Notes under the pieces: generated by a model | The model's input: the letters and a program-made list of their open reading frames with translations, nothing else | Databases searched by the model: none | What the model was told of the DNA's origin: nothing | Position numbers and translations under genes: made by a program | Assembly (NCBI GenBank): GCA_003427395.1 | Contig: BFEA01000055.1 | Span: 2,990,229-3,014,215, forward strand | Origin: Chara braunii | Taxonomy: Eukaryota; Streptophyta; Charophyceae; Charales; Characeae | Reading direction: 5' to 3' | DNA length: 23,987 nt | Part shown: piece by piece, positions 1 to 9,014 of the stretch | Numbering within the stretch: the stretch's first letter is position 1 | Layout: each line of letters begins with the position of its first letter

Positions 1-831
1 AGGTGCATTATTACCGGGTTAGATTTGACAATTCCGAAAACCCGAACTGTACTTCACCCTGACCTTAACCTAGATATATATTGTCGCACACAGAGAACTG
101 CCCAGAGTACTGTGGGCAGAAAGGGCCAAAAGGACAAGAAACCGAGACTGTTTCACTGGACCATGCACTTATTTCGAGAATGAGAGGGACTGTTGGGCTC
201 AGGGCTGGATTTCAACCCAACGCCTCCTCGTGAAGTTTAGCAAACCCGCACATGTCAGATAAGTCTTTAATTTGCCCAGCACACCTCTCTCTCGAGTTCT
301 GACGTGATTTTCGTTTGGGTGAGGCCATTACGGTCTGGGACAGAGGCAGGTCGACAAAGTGCAAAGCTGGGTTCCGTTTCACACTAGTTTTTCATACATG
401 AAGTTGGGCGGTATGAGCACCGCACCACACTATTTTCCCGCTGGAAGAGTGCAGAGTGACGGTCCCATCATAGCCAACGAGATACTACTGAAGTTAACAG
501 CATCATTTTCAGGTCTAACGTATGCATCGTGCGTAGGGGGGGCTGCAGGCGCCCAGTTACTCGCAACAGCCCGATCGAAAATTCAGGAGTGAGTAATCAA
601 TTTCAATTTGGTTCGGACTTTGAAGTGACATCGAGTCTGTGATGCATTCAATAAAGTTTGTTTGAGGGTAAGATTGCTGAAGCTGTTTGAAGTCGAGCAC
701 ATTCCTAAAAGTGACACGAAACGGGGGGGAAATAACAACAAAGCAGTTGCCCAAAAAGGTAAATGGACTTACCGCTGCATCGGGCACGGAAAGCCAGTCT
801 ATGCCGTAGTAAGGTCCTATGGACTTTAAAG
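1..831. other. No recognisable gene; unique-looking sequence with one dispersed repeat
   Basis: I see no convincing coding region here. The longest open stretch (359-592, plus) starts at GTG, gives 77 residues that resemble nothing I know, and has no splice or promoter context. The only recognisable item is the hairpin repeat near base 100, listed separately. Confidence 0.5.
90..155 (+). repeat. Dispersed hairpin repeat, copy A
   Basis: The segment matches three others near 7.36, 7.50 and 7.93 kb: an ACAGAGAACTGCC start, a GGCAG second arm, then an AAAAGGACAAGAAAC-type tail. In this copy CTGCCC (98-103) can pair with GGGCAG (114-119). The arms stay complementary although the loop sequence differs from the other copies. 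The AT-rich upstream flank (ATATATATTGTCG) also resembles the flank of copy B. The superfamily is unknown. Confidence 0.55.
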
Positions 832-833
832 AG

Positions 834-1013
834 TGTGAAACAACAAGGAAACAACAACTGCAAGGGTAAACGTGCAAAACTCGCGGGCGAGGACTGTGAA
901 ACAACAAGGAAACAACAACTGCAAGGGTAAATGCGCAAAACTCGTGGGCGAGGAGTGTGAAACAGCAAGGAAACAAACTGCAAGCGGAAAAGTGCAAAAC
1001 TCGTAGAAGAATG
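834..1013. repeat. 61-bp minisatellite, three copies
   Basis: Units start at 834, 895 and 956, each with TGTGAAACAACAAGGAAAC and ending near GTGCAAAACTCGNGGGCGAGG. Copies 1 and 2 are nearly identical; copy 3 is diverged and slightly shortened. The period of 61 is not a multiple of three, so this is not a coding repeat. Confidence 0.85.
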
Positions 1014-1643
1014 CCACAGAGAATGAGGTAAGAGTATTGGACACGCCGACAGTTACAGAAAACAAAACACAGAGAGGGGCGCAGTAGAACCAAAATGACG
1101 AAAGTGAAATTTGAAAAAGCATGAAAAAGAAAGCCTTTTTTTCCCCTTATCTTAAGAAAAGGAAAAAGGGGATGGCCCCTACCGTTACTGCATTCATCGG
1201 AGTCCATCAGAATTCGGAAAGCATGAAGAAAGTTCACGAGCTACTAACCAATGAATTTTTTTTATCGCCGTGGCAATTAAGACGTGAAAGCTCACGGACT
1301 AGAGACACCACCTTCTGCTCATTAGCGAGAACAGGTTGACCAACGCCACCTCCTAAAACATGAGAATCTGAATAGAGGATTTTTTGAGGTCCAAAACTCT
1401 CAACAACACATTGAATGTGACCTTGCACCATGCAACCTGTACCAGGCAAGCCTCTCTCTCTTCGGTTCATTGTTAGTCCCAGAGAAATCTCAAGGGACAG
1501 TGAGCATCATCATCTGCACCATCACCATCATCTTCAAAACTATTTCACTGAGAAAACATCTCAAGGACATTGTTATCATCATCTTCATCATCGCCATCCA
1601 TGCATAATTGACATCGTCTTCAAATATATTTCACTATGCACAA
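1014..1643. other. Non-coding; CAT/ATC-rich tract
   Basis: No gene is recognised. Bases 1500-1610 contain clustered CAT and ATC triplets, giving His-rich translations on one strand, which I read as simple sequence. If the ELF3-like exon to the right is real, this would be its downstream intron or 3' UTR. Confidence 0.4.
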
Positions 1644-1881
1644 CTACATGGAAGACTGGCAACTGAGTAAGGAGGCTATCTCGGCAAGCGTCATGATGAC
1701 AGTAGTTCGTACCAGCTCTTCCTTCAGTGGATTACTCCCAGTCAGCTCCTGCTGCACTGCAACCAGCCTCACCAACTCTTGAACCTGCAGATCAAACATC
1801 ATCCTCTGCCTCTGCAGCAACTGCACAAGGGCAGTGCCCTTCTCTGTGAGCAAGCCATCTTCGCCCGCAGGAGGAGGGATG
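1644..1881 (-). CDS. Exon-like coding stretch resembling a conserved block of ELF3
   Basis: The minus-strand frame encodes GLLTEKGTALVQLLQ followed by QRMMFDLQVQELVRLVAVQ and TGSNPLKEE. The QR-x-x-F-x-x-Q-x-x-E-L-x-R-L-x-x-V-Q spacing resembles the conserved block of land-plant EARLY FLOWERING 3, the evening-complex scaffold of the circadian clock. The same frame stays open upstream to about 1913, but its only Met there (1913) lies just after an in-frame TGA. I prefer an exon start at 1881, where a pyrimidine-rich run ends in CAG. A GTAAGTG donor lies about 61 bases upstream, which would imply a very short intron. The frame stops at TAG (1646-1644). Composition is balanced, unlike the surrounding low-complexity sequence. 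The match is from memory, without a search; it could be a pseudogene fragment or coincidence. Confidence 0.4.
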
Positions 1882-2792
1882 CTGAAGGAGGGGGAGCACT
1901 GTTGGACGGTCATCGTCTCGACTTTGCCACGTCAGCACTTACAGACAGCCAGCGCAAAATAGCATCTCTCTTCTGGAGCTCTTTCGCAGGAGACGAGACC
2001 GATGACACGTCTTCGCATGCTCTCTCTCAATCCACCTCCTTCCAACGCCCCTCAAACCTCGTCATTCAACAACGGCTTCTCCTCCCCATCTTCCCCAAAC
2101 TGCCTCCTACACAATTGCCTACAAGCCCCAAGCACTGTGCACCGCCAACTCCGCTCTCACGAATTTCCGCTTCACAACCGCACTCTGCAACCTGGTCCAC
2201 AGCTGGTCCACAGACACCTTACAGTTAGGACCCCCCCCAAACCCAGTCGTCCATGAACAAAACACGCCGAGCCTGTTTTCACATACCTTACAGCTCGGAA
2301 CACACTCCATCCGGACCTGTTTTCACAAACAGGAAATTTGCATTTCGCCGAGCCTGAAATCTAGACCGGTGCCGCCGTGAGGAAAAATAGTTGGGGTACC
2401 CTTCCCCACCAAACCTCTGCGGGGCCTGGGCACCATAGATATAGGCCCGGCACTTGGTGACAAGAAAAATGAACAGTGCAGGGGCTGTTGGAGTGGTGAG
2501 GTGGGTTTAAGAGAGAGGAAGTCCTCACGACGACCACCACAAACCAACGAACACGACAGACCCACAGATAACAGCAATCAACCACAGCCAAAAGCCACCA
2601 CACGCCAACCAGCCACTCAAAACCAGCAAACATCAGTTCATCCACTGACTGTGGACCCCAACAAACCCCAACAAACACAAATCAGCAACCACTTCCTCAC
2701 TTAGCCACCTTCTCCACCATACCCCTGCAAATAAACAAGCCTCAGATCATCTACTACATCCATGCCGCCTCCGTAAGAACGGTCACAGAATG
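1882..2792. other. No confident gene; possible upstream intron/exons of the ELF3-like gene
   Basis: Several minus-strand frames between 1900 and 2310 are open for 40-60 codons, and a GTAAGTG donor-like site lies near 1942, but I cannot build a consistent exon chain. Bases 2510-2700 are CA-rich, producing Pro/Gln/Thr-rich translations that look like simple sequence. A direct repeat around CGCCGAGCCTG occurs at about 2266 and 2346. Confidence 0.35.
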
Positions 2793-2870
2793 GGACATAA
2801 CCAAAAGAATATGCAGAAACAAACAACAGTTGGACATAACCAAACAAATATGCAGAAACAAACAACAGTT
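2793..2870. repeat. 39-bp tandem duplication
   Basis: Two adjacent units start at 2793 and 2832, each beginning GGACATAACCAAA and ending AACAAACAACAGTT, with only a few differences. It encodes nothing recognisable. Confidence 0.85.
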
Positions 2871-3069
2871 AAACAAAAAGGCAAAAAGGAATGTGCGCGC
2901 CTGTGTGCATGTGCCTGTGTGATGTTTCCACGAACTTTGGCGGCCAACAAACAACACAAGAACAAAAGTCAGGCCAGGGAAAACAATACCAGATTCAGTA
3001 TCGAAACTAGATATAGGTGAATGGGCTCACGGCAGAGGAACGAGTCATCCATTCACCCATTATTTCACC

Positions 3070-3355
3070 CTATTCACTTCTGCTCTCATCCATCCTTTCT
3101 GCCCATCTGGCGACAGCACATCCAACCACTTGAGGGGGGGAAATAGAGGTCACAGGAAAGGCGATTGAGGAAGGAATCTCTCCGACAGCATATGAGAGCG
3201 CAGTCTCTAATCGAGGAGGTGGGTTTCTACTGCTTTTCAGGGGCTTCCTCATGTTATCATCGGCTGATAGCACGGTCATCAAGAAATAAGGTGCATCCAG
3301 AATTGACAAGGTCGCATCCGTAGTGGTGGATTCCAGATCATCAGCAACAATGCCA
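3070..3355 (-). other. Open reading frame of unknown nature, possible exon
   Basis: On the minus strand a frame is open from just after a TGA near 3356 to the TAG at 3072-3070, without an ATG near its 5' end. A pyrimidine-rich CCTCTCTCCAG acceptor-like site lies upstream. The translation has normal composition and includes a short PPPRLETALSYAVGEIPSS stretch with weak resemblance to the N-terminal PPRxxxALYxxxxIPS block of ELF3. It lies on the same strand and upstream of the ELF3-like stretch, so it could be an earlier exon, but the similarity is too weak to assign. Confidence 0.2.
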
Positions 3356-3467
3356 CATCATCAGAGCCGCAATGACTGTCAGCGCTGGAGAGAGGGGAAT
3401 CAGTTGACAGGAAGTCAGAGCACATGATGTCCAATTAGGATCCAGACCGTACAAAAGCACAGAGATG

Positions 3468-3575
3468 AAGAGTGAGAAAGAGAGAGAGGAGAGGAGAGGA
3501 GAGAGACGTTAAGAACAGCCCAAGGGAAGGTATGAAGAACAGAGAGAGAGAGAAAGGGAAAGAGAGGAAAAGGGC
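3468..3575. repeat. GA-rich simple sequence
   Basis: Interrupted GAGA and GAGAGG runs on the plus strand, with no coding content. Between here and the next minisatellite nothing else is visible. Confidence 0.7.
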
Positions 3576-3653
3576 ATACGCCGTTAACGCAGTGCCCAAT
3601 TTACATCGATGAATTCACTCTCTGCCTCCAGGTGCCCATGATGGCTTTGGGAT

Positions 3654-3817
3654 GGTCATGAATGCTGTTTGTTGTATTGTTTAAGAGAGAATTTTGGTGC
3701 CGCGAGCGGGCAAAGGGGGGTGGAGGAGGGGGGAGGTCATGAATGGTGTTTGTTCTATTGTGTAAGGGATGATTTTGGTGCCGACAGTGAGCAAAAAGGG
3801 GGGTGGGGGGAGGGCAG
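3654..3817. repeat. 81-bp minisatellite, two copies
   Basis: Units begin at 3654 and 3735 with GGTCATGAATGNTGTTTGTT, pass through ATTTTGGTGCCG and end in G-rich runs. The G-rich ends could form G-quadruplexes on the plus strand. Confidence 0.8.
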
Positions 3818-3841
3818 AGGGGGGAGGGGCGGGTGGGATGA

Positions 3842-4115
3842 TTATTCTGTGTGCCTGAATATTGCTTGAGTTGCCAGTGAAACATCACCATAGGGCTTAT
3901 TCTGTGTGCGTGAATATGCTTGGGAGTGTTGCTGATGAAAGTTCACAGTAGAACTTTCAACGATAAAAGAGACTTGAGGGAAGCTACCAGAGCTGTTTCT
4001 CCTCCACTTTGCCGCCTTCTTTTCGTTTTGGCTATGAACGATGGTAGGCAGGGGTGTTGGCGTTTTCCTCCTCTTTGCCTTCTTTCTTTTCGTTTTGGGT
4101 GTCAACAATGGTGAA
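3842..4115. repeat. Two adjacent short tandem duplications (about 55 and 76 bp)
   Basis: TTATTCTGTGTGCNTGAATAT occurs at about 3842 and 3897, a spacing of 55. Immediately downstream, CCTCCNCTTTGCC followed by a CTTTTCGTTTTGG tract and an AACNATGG end occurs at 4001 and 4077, a spacing of 76. Neighbouring independent duplications suggest a local slippage or repair hotspot. Confidence 0.65.
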
Positions 4116-4119
4116 ACAA

Positions 4120-5180
4120 GGGTGATTTACAAAAGAGGGGTGAGATGAAAGAAGGGTAAGTAAGAGAAGAGAAGATTGAAGAACGAGAGGGTGCAGAATG
4201 ATTGGAAGGGAGTGGGCGCAAAGAACCAAAAGAGGAAGGCAAAAGGTACAAGAGAGTGAAAGAAGAGAAGGGAACGAGAGAGAGAAAGGAAAGAAGGGAG
4301 AGGAGTAGGGAGCGGTAGAGCGAGGAGAGAGAGGTGAAAAGGGAGGAAGTGAAACCAAATCGAGGAGATAAGAGGAGAGCGGGCAAGGGAGGGCAATGAG
4401 AGAGAAAAAGCGGTTGATGAGAGAAAGAAGAAGGCTGAGAAGACGGAGAGAGGCCAGAGAGAACGGACGACAATAGCGGAGAAGAGGGAGACGTCACACG
4501 AACCGAAGGGCGGAAGGAGAGAAGGGAGAGAGAGAGGAGAAAGAGGGGAGAGGAAGGAGAGGATAAAAAAGGTACGTGAGGGAGAAGGAAGAAGCGAGAG
4601 GGGAAAAAAAAAAAGACGGGAGAGAAGGAAGAGACAAAGAGGAGGAGGAAACAGGACGAAGAGAAGCTAAGAGAGAAGACAGTAGAAGACAAAGGAAAAC
4701 CGTAGTAGGTAGGGAAGAGGGATCACAAAGAACAGAGGGCGGAGGGAGAAAGGGAGAGCGAGAAGAAGAGAGGGAGGAGCGCATAGAAAAGCAAAAGGTG
4801 GGCAGGAAGAGAGGGAAGAAGCGAGAGAGAGAGGAGGAGGAAGAGATGAAGACGAGAAGAGAGAAGAAAGAGAGGCCAGGAGAGGAGGCAGGACGACAGA
4901 CAGGAGAGGACATACGAGTCGGGAAGTTGTAAGAGGAGCAAGGTAAGAATTGATGGAACGAAACGGTAAGAGCTTGATTATCAGATCGGGGATGGAGAAT
5001 GCAGGACGTGGAAAAGACAATAACAGAACCGGAGAGGAGAAAGAGCTAAGAAATTTGAGCACAAGCCGAGTCAAACGATTAAAATTGGGAACCAAAAAAA
5101 AAAAAAAAGAGGGGAGAAGGAGACGACAACGGGGTAAGGAAGGCATGGGAGAGGAACGAGAGATGCGGGAAATGAGACAC
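4120..5180. repeat. About 1 kb near-homopurine tract
   Basis: The plus strand is almost entirely A and G, dominated by GAGA, GGAA and AGAAG words. Long open frames on both strands arise only because stop codons are rare in such sequence: Ser/Leu/Phe/Pro-rich on one strand, Glu/Arg/Lys-rich on the other. They are not credible genes. Such tracts can form intramolecular triplex (H-DNA). Confidence 0.8.
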
Positions 5181-5185
5181 TGAGG

Positions 5186-5305
5186 GCATATACTCACACT
5201 GGCACTTTTAGTACATGCATCCGACTGCAATTACGGCCTGACCTATATGCATGTGACCGTAATCACGTCCAGAGCGAAGTCAAAAACGTCCTAGTGTGAA
5301 TATGC
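5186..5305. mobile_element. Foldback element, about 120 bp (family 2)
   Basis: The left end GCATATACTCACACTGG and right end CTAGTGTGAATATGC are imperfect inverted repeats. Complementarity continues inward (an ATTACGG segment against CCGTAAT) toward a centre near TATATGCATG. This is the architecture of a palindromic MITE. No clear target-site duplication is visible, so the superfamily is not assigned. Confidence 0.6.
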
Positions 5306-5430
5306 AGCTAGAGAGATCACGGAATCGCTAACGACATAGGATTCAAGACGTGAGGGGAGGGGAGGGGGTGAGAGGAGAGGATGAACTAACGTCACCGGTG
5401 CTAGCGGATATCCTAAGCGGAGAGAACCTA

Positions 5431-5535
5431 CCGTCTTCAACCGAATAGAACGCCCGGTCATTATAGCCGTATTTGGCTCAACTTTCAGGCCAGATACGGC
5501 GATAATTACCGGGCGTTCTATTCGGGTGAAGACGG
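5431..5535. mobile_element. Palindromic TA-flanked MITE, copy 1
   Basis: A 105-bp element begins CCGTCTTCAACCGAATAGAA and ends with the near-exact reverse complement (TTCTATTCGGGTGAAGACGG). The pairing extends through CGCCCGGTCATTAT. It is flanked by TA on each side (5429-5430 and 5536-5537), which fits a Tc1/mariner-type target duplication. Three related copies lie in the window. Confidence 0.75.
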
Positions 5536-5578
5536 TAGTTAGAAAAACGGGACACGTAAGAACTGGGAGGTGAAACTA

Positions 5579-5738
5579 CCCGTCTTCACCTGAATAAAAC
5601 GCCCCCCCGGTCATTATCGCTGTAATAACTGGACTGAAAGTTGGCCCCATCATTATCATCGCTGTCACTAGACTGAACTGAACGTTACCCCCAATACAGC
5701 AACAATAACGACCGGGCGTTCTATTCGGGTGAAGACAG
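5579..5738. mobile_element. Palindromic TA-flanked MITE, copy 2 (expanded centre)
   Basis: The same terminal repeat (CCCGTCTTCACCTGAATA and TATTCGGGTGAAGACAG) is flanked by TA at 5577-5578 and 5739-5740, but the element is 160 bp because the centre has grown with partial duplication of ATTATCGCTGT-like sequence. It lies only 41 bases from copy 1. Confidence 0.7.
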
Positions 5739-5930
5739 TAGACAGCAGACCGGGAACGGGGAACGGGACACTGACAGTCGGGGCACGCGGCCACATAATG
5801 AAGGGGAGAGGAACAAAGCGCGCCAAATAACGCTCTCAGCAGAGAGCATGTTCAGCGGAGAAGGACAGACTGCGAAAGGCACCACCAAGGCACAAGCCAC
5901 TCATGGAGAGACCAGGTTCAGAGACCAGGT

Positions 5931-5971
<41 letters not shown>

Positions 5972-6297
5972 GCTACACACAAAGAAACAAGGCGGGAGCT
6001 GAAACTCGTAAAGAGAGGACTGAGCTACAGACAAAGAAACAAGGCAGGAGGTAACAGGGGGGGGACAGACTGAGTCAGAGGGAAGGGAGAAGAGGAGAGT
6101 AGGTGGGTAGGTGGATCAGGGGAGGAGAGAGAGATGGTGAAGGAAGGAAAGGAGAGGAAGTGAGGAATATGAGCCAGGGGGAAGATGGAGAAGGTGGGAA
6201 GGAGAATCACGAGGATCGAATAGGGAGGACAAAAAGAGCGCGCCAGAGAAAGGGAGCGCATCAGAGAAAGGGGCCGATAAACACAGGAACAACGGAC
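5739..6297. other. No gene; purine-rich sequence with a GA microsatellite
   Basis: A (GA)n array of about 30 bases lies near 5936-5966, followed by GA-rich sequence with a local duplication of GAGGACTGAGCTACA-like words. Nothing coding is recognised. Confidence 0.6.
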
Positions 6298-6567
6298 GGC
6301 GGAGATGAAACAAAGGGGGGGGCTCGGTCTAATGCAGAACACTCTGCAAGTATCTGGACCTCATAAACGTCCCGATGCGTTGAAAATGCTCGGTCTAATG
6401 CAGAACACTCTGCAAGCTCTGCAAGCTCTGCAAGTATCAGGACCTCATAAACGTCCCGATGCGTTCAAAATGTTGGCGGAGATGAAACAAAGGGGGGGCT
6501 CGGTCTAATGCAGAACACTCTGCAAGTAACTGGACCTCATAAACGTCCCGATGCGTTCAAAATGTTG
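6298..6567. repeat. Higher-order minisatellite, three core units
   Basis: The core GCTCGGTCTAATGCAGAAC followed by a TGGACCTCATAAACGTCCCG segment occurs at 6322, 6388 and 6498. In the second unit CTCTGCAAG is triplicated. A larger unit of about 176 bp that includes GGCGGAGATGAAACAAAGG (near 6298 and 6474) is also duplicated, giving nested tandem repeats. Confidence 0.85.
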
Positions 6568-7126
6568 GACTCGTCCGAATGCATAGAGGCCAGAAAGCGT
6601 TCCAAATGCATGAAGAATGTTGAGTAGTGGAGCGAGGCCCCAAGGTGAACCGACGATGAGATAGATAAAGGTAATAGGTGAGAGAAACGGATTCAATTGC
6701 AATAGCCACTGAGCGTAAACAGACTCTGGCAAATTGGGAACAAGACGTAGGAAGATAGAGAGGAGAGGGGAGGGGAGGAGAGGGGGACGCCGCCAAATAA
6801 AGAAAGACACGCAGGAGGAAGAGAGAGAGGGGGGGAGGGGGGGAGGGGGAATGGCGAGGAGATAGAGAGAAGGGGGAGGAGAGAGTGAGAGGGGGGAGAG
6901 GAGAGAGTGAGAGGAGGGAGAGGAGAGAGAGAGAGAGAGAGTAAACCGACAAGGTAGAAAACGGAATGACGAAGGGGAAATGTGCACGAAAGTGCCACGT
7001 GGCCGAAAAACTCGCTACAGATATGATACGGAAAGATGACGTGAGGATATGAGAACGAAAGAGGCATACCGGAAGTGGAAACAGAACGCGAAATGATAAA
7101 GTCTAAGACACCTGTAAGGGCTTTGC

Positions 7127-7130
<4 letters not shown>
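6568..7130. other. No gene; GA-rich spacer
   Basis: After the minisatellite comes mixed sequence, then GAGGGGAGAGG-type purine runs up to about 6940. Open frames on the minus strand are Ser/Pro/Leu low-complexity artefacts. Confidence 0.6.

Positions 7131-7197
<67 letters not shown>
7131..7197. repeat. (TC)n microsatellite
   Basis: An uninterrupted TC array of about 67 bases. Confidence 0.95.
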
Positions 7198-7198
<1 letters not shown>

Positions 7199-7354
7199 AA
7201 GAAGCAGCAAGATGAAAGAATGAAAGGCGAGAAGGGAGGGAGGGTGGGGAGAAAAGAAAGGTCAGGCGGTGAAGAGGGAGGACAATGAGGAGAAAAGAGA
7301 GAGAAAAAATTGATACAAAAATTTATCAACACACATATACGTATCATATATATC

Positions 7355-7395
7355 GTCAAACAGAGCTGCACGGTAAACCGTAGGCAGAGAGAGTA
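7355..7395 (+). repeat. Dispersed hairpin repeat, copy B
   Basis: ACAGAGCTGCACGGTAAACC followed by GTAGGCAG can fold with ACGGT against ACCGT and CTGC against GGCAG (7366-7387). An AT-rich flank (ATATATATCGTC) lies just upstream, similar to that of copy A. Confidence 0.5.
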
Positions 7396-7501
7396 TAAAT
7401 ATATTGTATAAATATATATAGATAGATATATAACCCCCCCGCCTTGGGGATTTGTCTCGCCGGAATTGTCTCTATGATAAACCAATGACTTCGGCACATA
7501 T

Positions 7502-7934
7502 CAGAGAACTGCCCGGTGAACTATAGGCAGTGGGTGGTCCCCACCTCAGAGTAGGATAAGAAACGCGAGGCTGCTGCGGCTGACTGTTCCGTCGGAGTTT
7601 CATCAACTCTTCAGGAGGCTGAACCCTGTATATACACCTCAGAAGGCAGTGGGTGGTCCCCACCACAGGGGAGTCCTCAGAAGGCAGTGGGTGGTCCCCA
7701 CCACAGGGGATAGCTGCTGTGGGGCAGCGGTTGATAGCCAAACCCCATTCAGATCAAGGTAGATTACCTTATCCTATCTTAGCCTCTTACAGTATCATTA
7801 AGCTGTTAGGAGAGTCTGCAGACTATAGAGGTCTCAGCCTCTCCTGATTGATGAGTGAGTCGATGAAACTCACACCCCCGCGTTTCTTGTCCTTTTCTCC
7901 CTTCTGCCTACGGTTCACCGGGGCAGTTCTCTGT
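7502..7934. mobile_element. Inverted-repeat-bounded unit made of hairpin repeat copies C and D
   Basis: Copy C (7502-7600, plus) and copy D (about 7865-7934, minus) face each other. The outer ends are CAGAGAACTGCCC and its complement GGGGCAGTTCTCTG. Inside each lies the GGATAAGAAACGCG / GGACAAGAAACGCG segment and a GAGTTTCATC segment. The 430-bp block between the outer ends therefore looks like a small non-autonomous transposon, with the terminal hairpin as part of its inverted repeat. I found no clear target-site duplication, so the class is open. Confidence 0.5.
7637..7710. repeat. 38-bp tandem duplication within the inverted-repeat unit
   Basis: CCTCAGAAGGCAGTGGGTGG followed by TCCCCACCACAGGGGA is present at 7637 and 7675. 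A third, partial copy of GGCAGTGGGTGGTCCCCACC lies at about 7526 next to hairpin copy C. Confidence 0.85.
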
Positions 7935-7968
7935 GACTGTATGCACCCATTCCAATCCTCTCAAAGAG

Positions 7969-8024
7969 CAACAGAGGAGGAGAAGGAGGAGGAGGAGGGG
8001 GAGGAGGAGGAGGAGGAAGGGCTT
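7969..8024. repeat. (GGA)n-rich tract
   Basis: Interrupted GGA/GAG triplet repeats on the plus strand. Confidence 0.8.
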
Positions 8025-8229
8025 TGAGAAACAGGCTGTTCCTGCGCAAAGAGAGGAATCTGGAGAAGTGCAAAATATCAGGGCCACACGCACACGTCCT
8101 CTCCAAAGAGGAAGGTCAACGGCGGGAAAACGCGGGAAGGCAAAACAAAACAGGGGCACACGCACTAGTGCGCATACACACACATGCGTTTTATTCAAGG
8201 GAACAATGGTAGTAGCGGGCGTCTTTAAC

Positions 8230-8234
<5 letters not shown>

Positions 8235-8306
<72 letters not shown>
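8235..8306. repeat. (CT)n microsatellite
   Basis: About 72 bases of pure CT. Related sequence GGGAACANTGTACTAGCGGG lies on both sides (about 8200 and 8313), so the array may have arisen inside a short duplication. Confidence 0.95.
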
Positions 8307-8308
<2 letters not shown>

Positions 8309-8421
8309 CGCGAGGGAACACTGTACTAGCGGGGGTGGTCGCCCCCACGTGCGTCCCTTCCTTCTTTCTCACGCCGAGGGAAGAGGCTCTCAACTGATAG
8401 GCGAGGAAAAAGGTCATCGAT

Positions 8422-8422
<1 letters not shown>

Positions 8423-8485
<63 letters not shown>

Positions 8486-8506
8486 ACACACACACACACA
8501 CACACA
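8423..8506. repeat. Compound (CT)n-(CA)n microsatellite
   Basis: A CT array to 8483, then CA repeats to 8506. Confidence 0.95.
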
Positions 8507-8574
8507 TACTTGAATCCCGACTGACACGGTGATTATGGACGACATGGGAGCAGTAGGTCGGGTATTTACCATTT

Positions 8575-8672
8575 TCTCCGAACATAACGAACGGTCATTA
8601 TCACTGTATTTGGCGCAACTTTCAGTCTAGATACAGCGATGATGACCGCACGTTCAATTCGAGGGAAGACAG
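8575..8672. mobile_element. Palindromic MITE, copy 3 (damaged left end)
   Basis: It contains the family's inner arms (ACGGTCATTATCACTGTATT and ACAGCGATGATGACCG) and right terminus GAGGGAAGACAGT. The left end is eroded, so only the right terminal repeat is recognisable. Confidence 0.6.
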
Positions 8673-8837
8673 TGGGGAGGATATCTCATATGAAGGTATA
8701 CGTTCCAGAAGTGGATGAACAGACGTGATCGTACGGAAAGAAGCGCCCGCTGTGATGACCAGGAGCTCCATTCGAATCCCCTCATTTCTCTTCTTATTTC
8801 TATCATCATTCTCTTTTTTTCAAATGCTTGTTACTTT

Positions 8838-8909
8838 GGTCATCCGGTTGAATCGGGATTCGAACTTGGGTCTGTATTTCACCAGTTCATGGGTGTACCA
8901 ACTGGGCTA
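8838..8909 (-). other. tRNA-like sequence with Pol III A-box and B-box (pseudo-tRNA or SINE head)
   Basis: On the minus strand TAGCCCAGTTGG (8909-8898) fits the internal A-box consensus TRGCNNAGYNGG. AGTTCGAATCC (8866-8856) fits the B-box with one mismatch. They are separated by 31 bases, a normal tRNA spacing. However, the D-stem and T-stem do not pair well and no proper acceptor stem is present, so this is not a functional tRNA. MITE copy 4 begins directly at the A-box, and the TA target dinucleotide belongs to it. It is either a decayed tRNA or the head of a tRNA-derived SINE. Confidence 0.4.
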
Positions 8910-9014
8910 CAGTCTTCCCCCGAATACAACATACGGTCATTATAGCTGTATGTAGACTGAAAGACACCCCAACTTCAGCTATAATGACCGTACGTTTTAT
9001 TCGGGGGAAGACTG
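8910..9014. mobile_element. Palindromic TA-flanked MITE, copy 4
   Basis: A 105-bp element with termini CAGTCTTCCCCCGAATACAA and ATTCGGGGGAAGACTG, TA on both sides (8908-8909, 9015-9016) and inner arms ATACGGTCATTATAGCTGTA against AGCTATAATGACCGTACG. The CAGT ends plus TA target fit Tc1/mariner-like (including pogo-like) MITEs. It is the same length as copy 1 and the best preserved of the four. Confidence 0.75.

Noticed and set aside
359-592. 77-codon open frame near the left end
   Set aside because: No ATG start, no recognisable domain, and no splice or promoter context.
557-1237. 226-codon minus-strand frame
   Set aside because: It reads through the 61-bp minisatellite and is Phe/Leu/Cys-rich, typical of a frame opened by repeated sequence.
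4102-5230. Several long open frames on both strands
   Set aside because: They come from homopurine sequence lacking stop codons and consist of Ser/Leu/Phe or Glu/Arg/Lys runs.
7843-7875. Hammerhead ribozyme-like GATGAG...GAAAC
   Set aside because: The CTGATGA core is not exact and stem II does not pair. What remains is a simple GTGAGT/ACTCAC hairpin.
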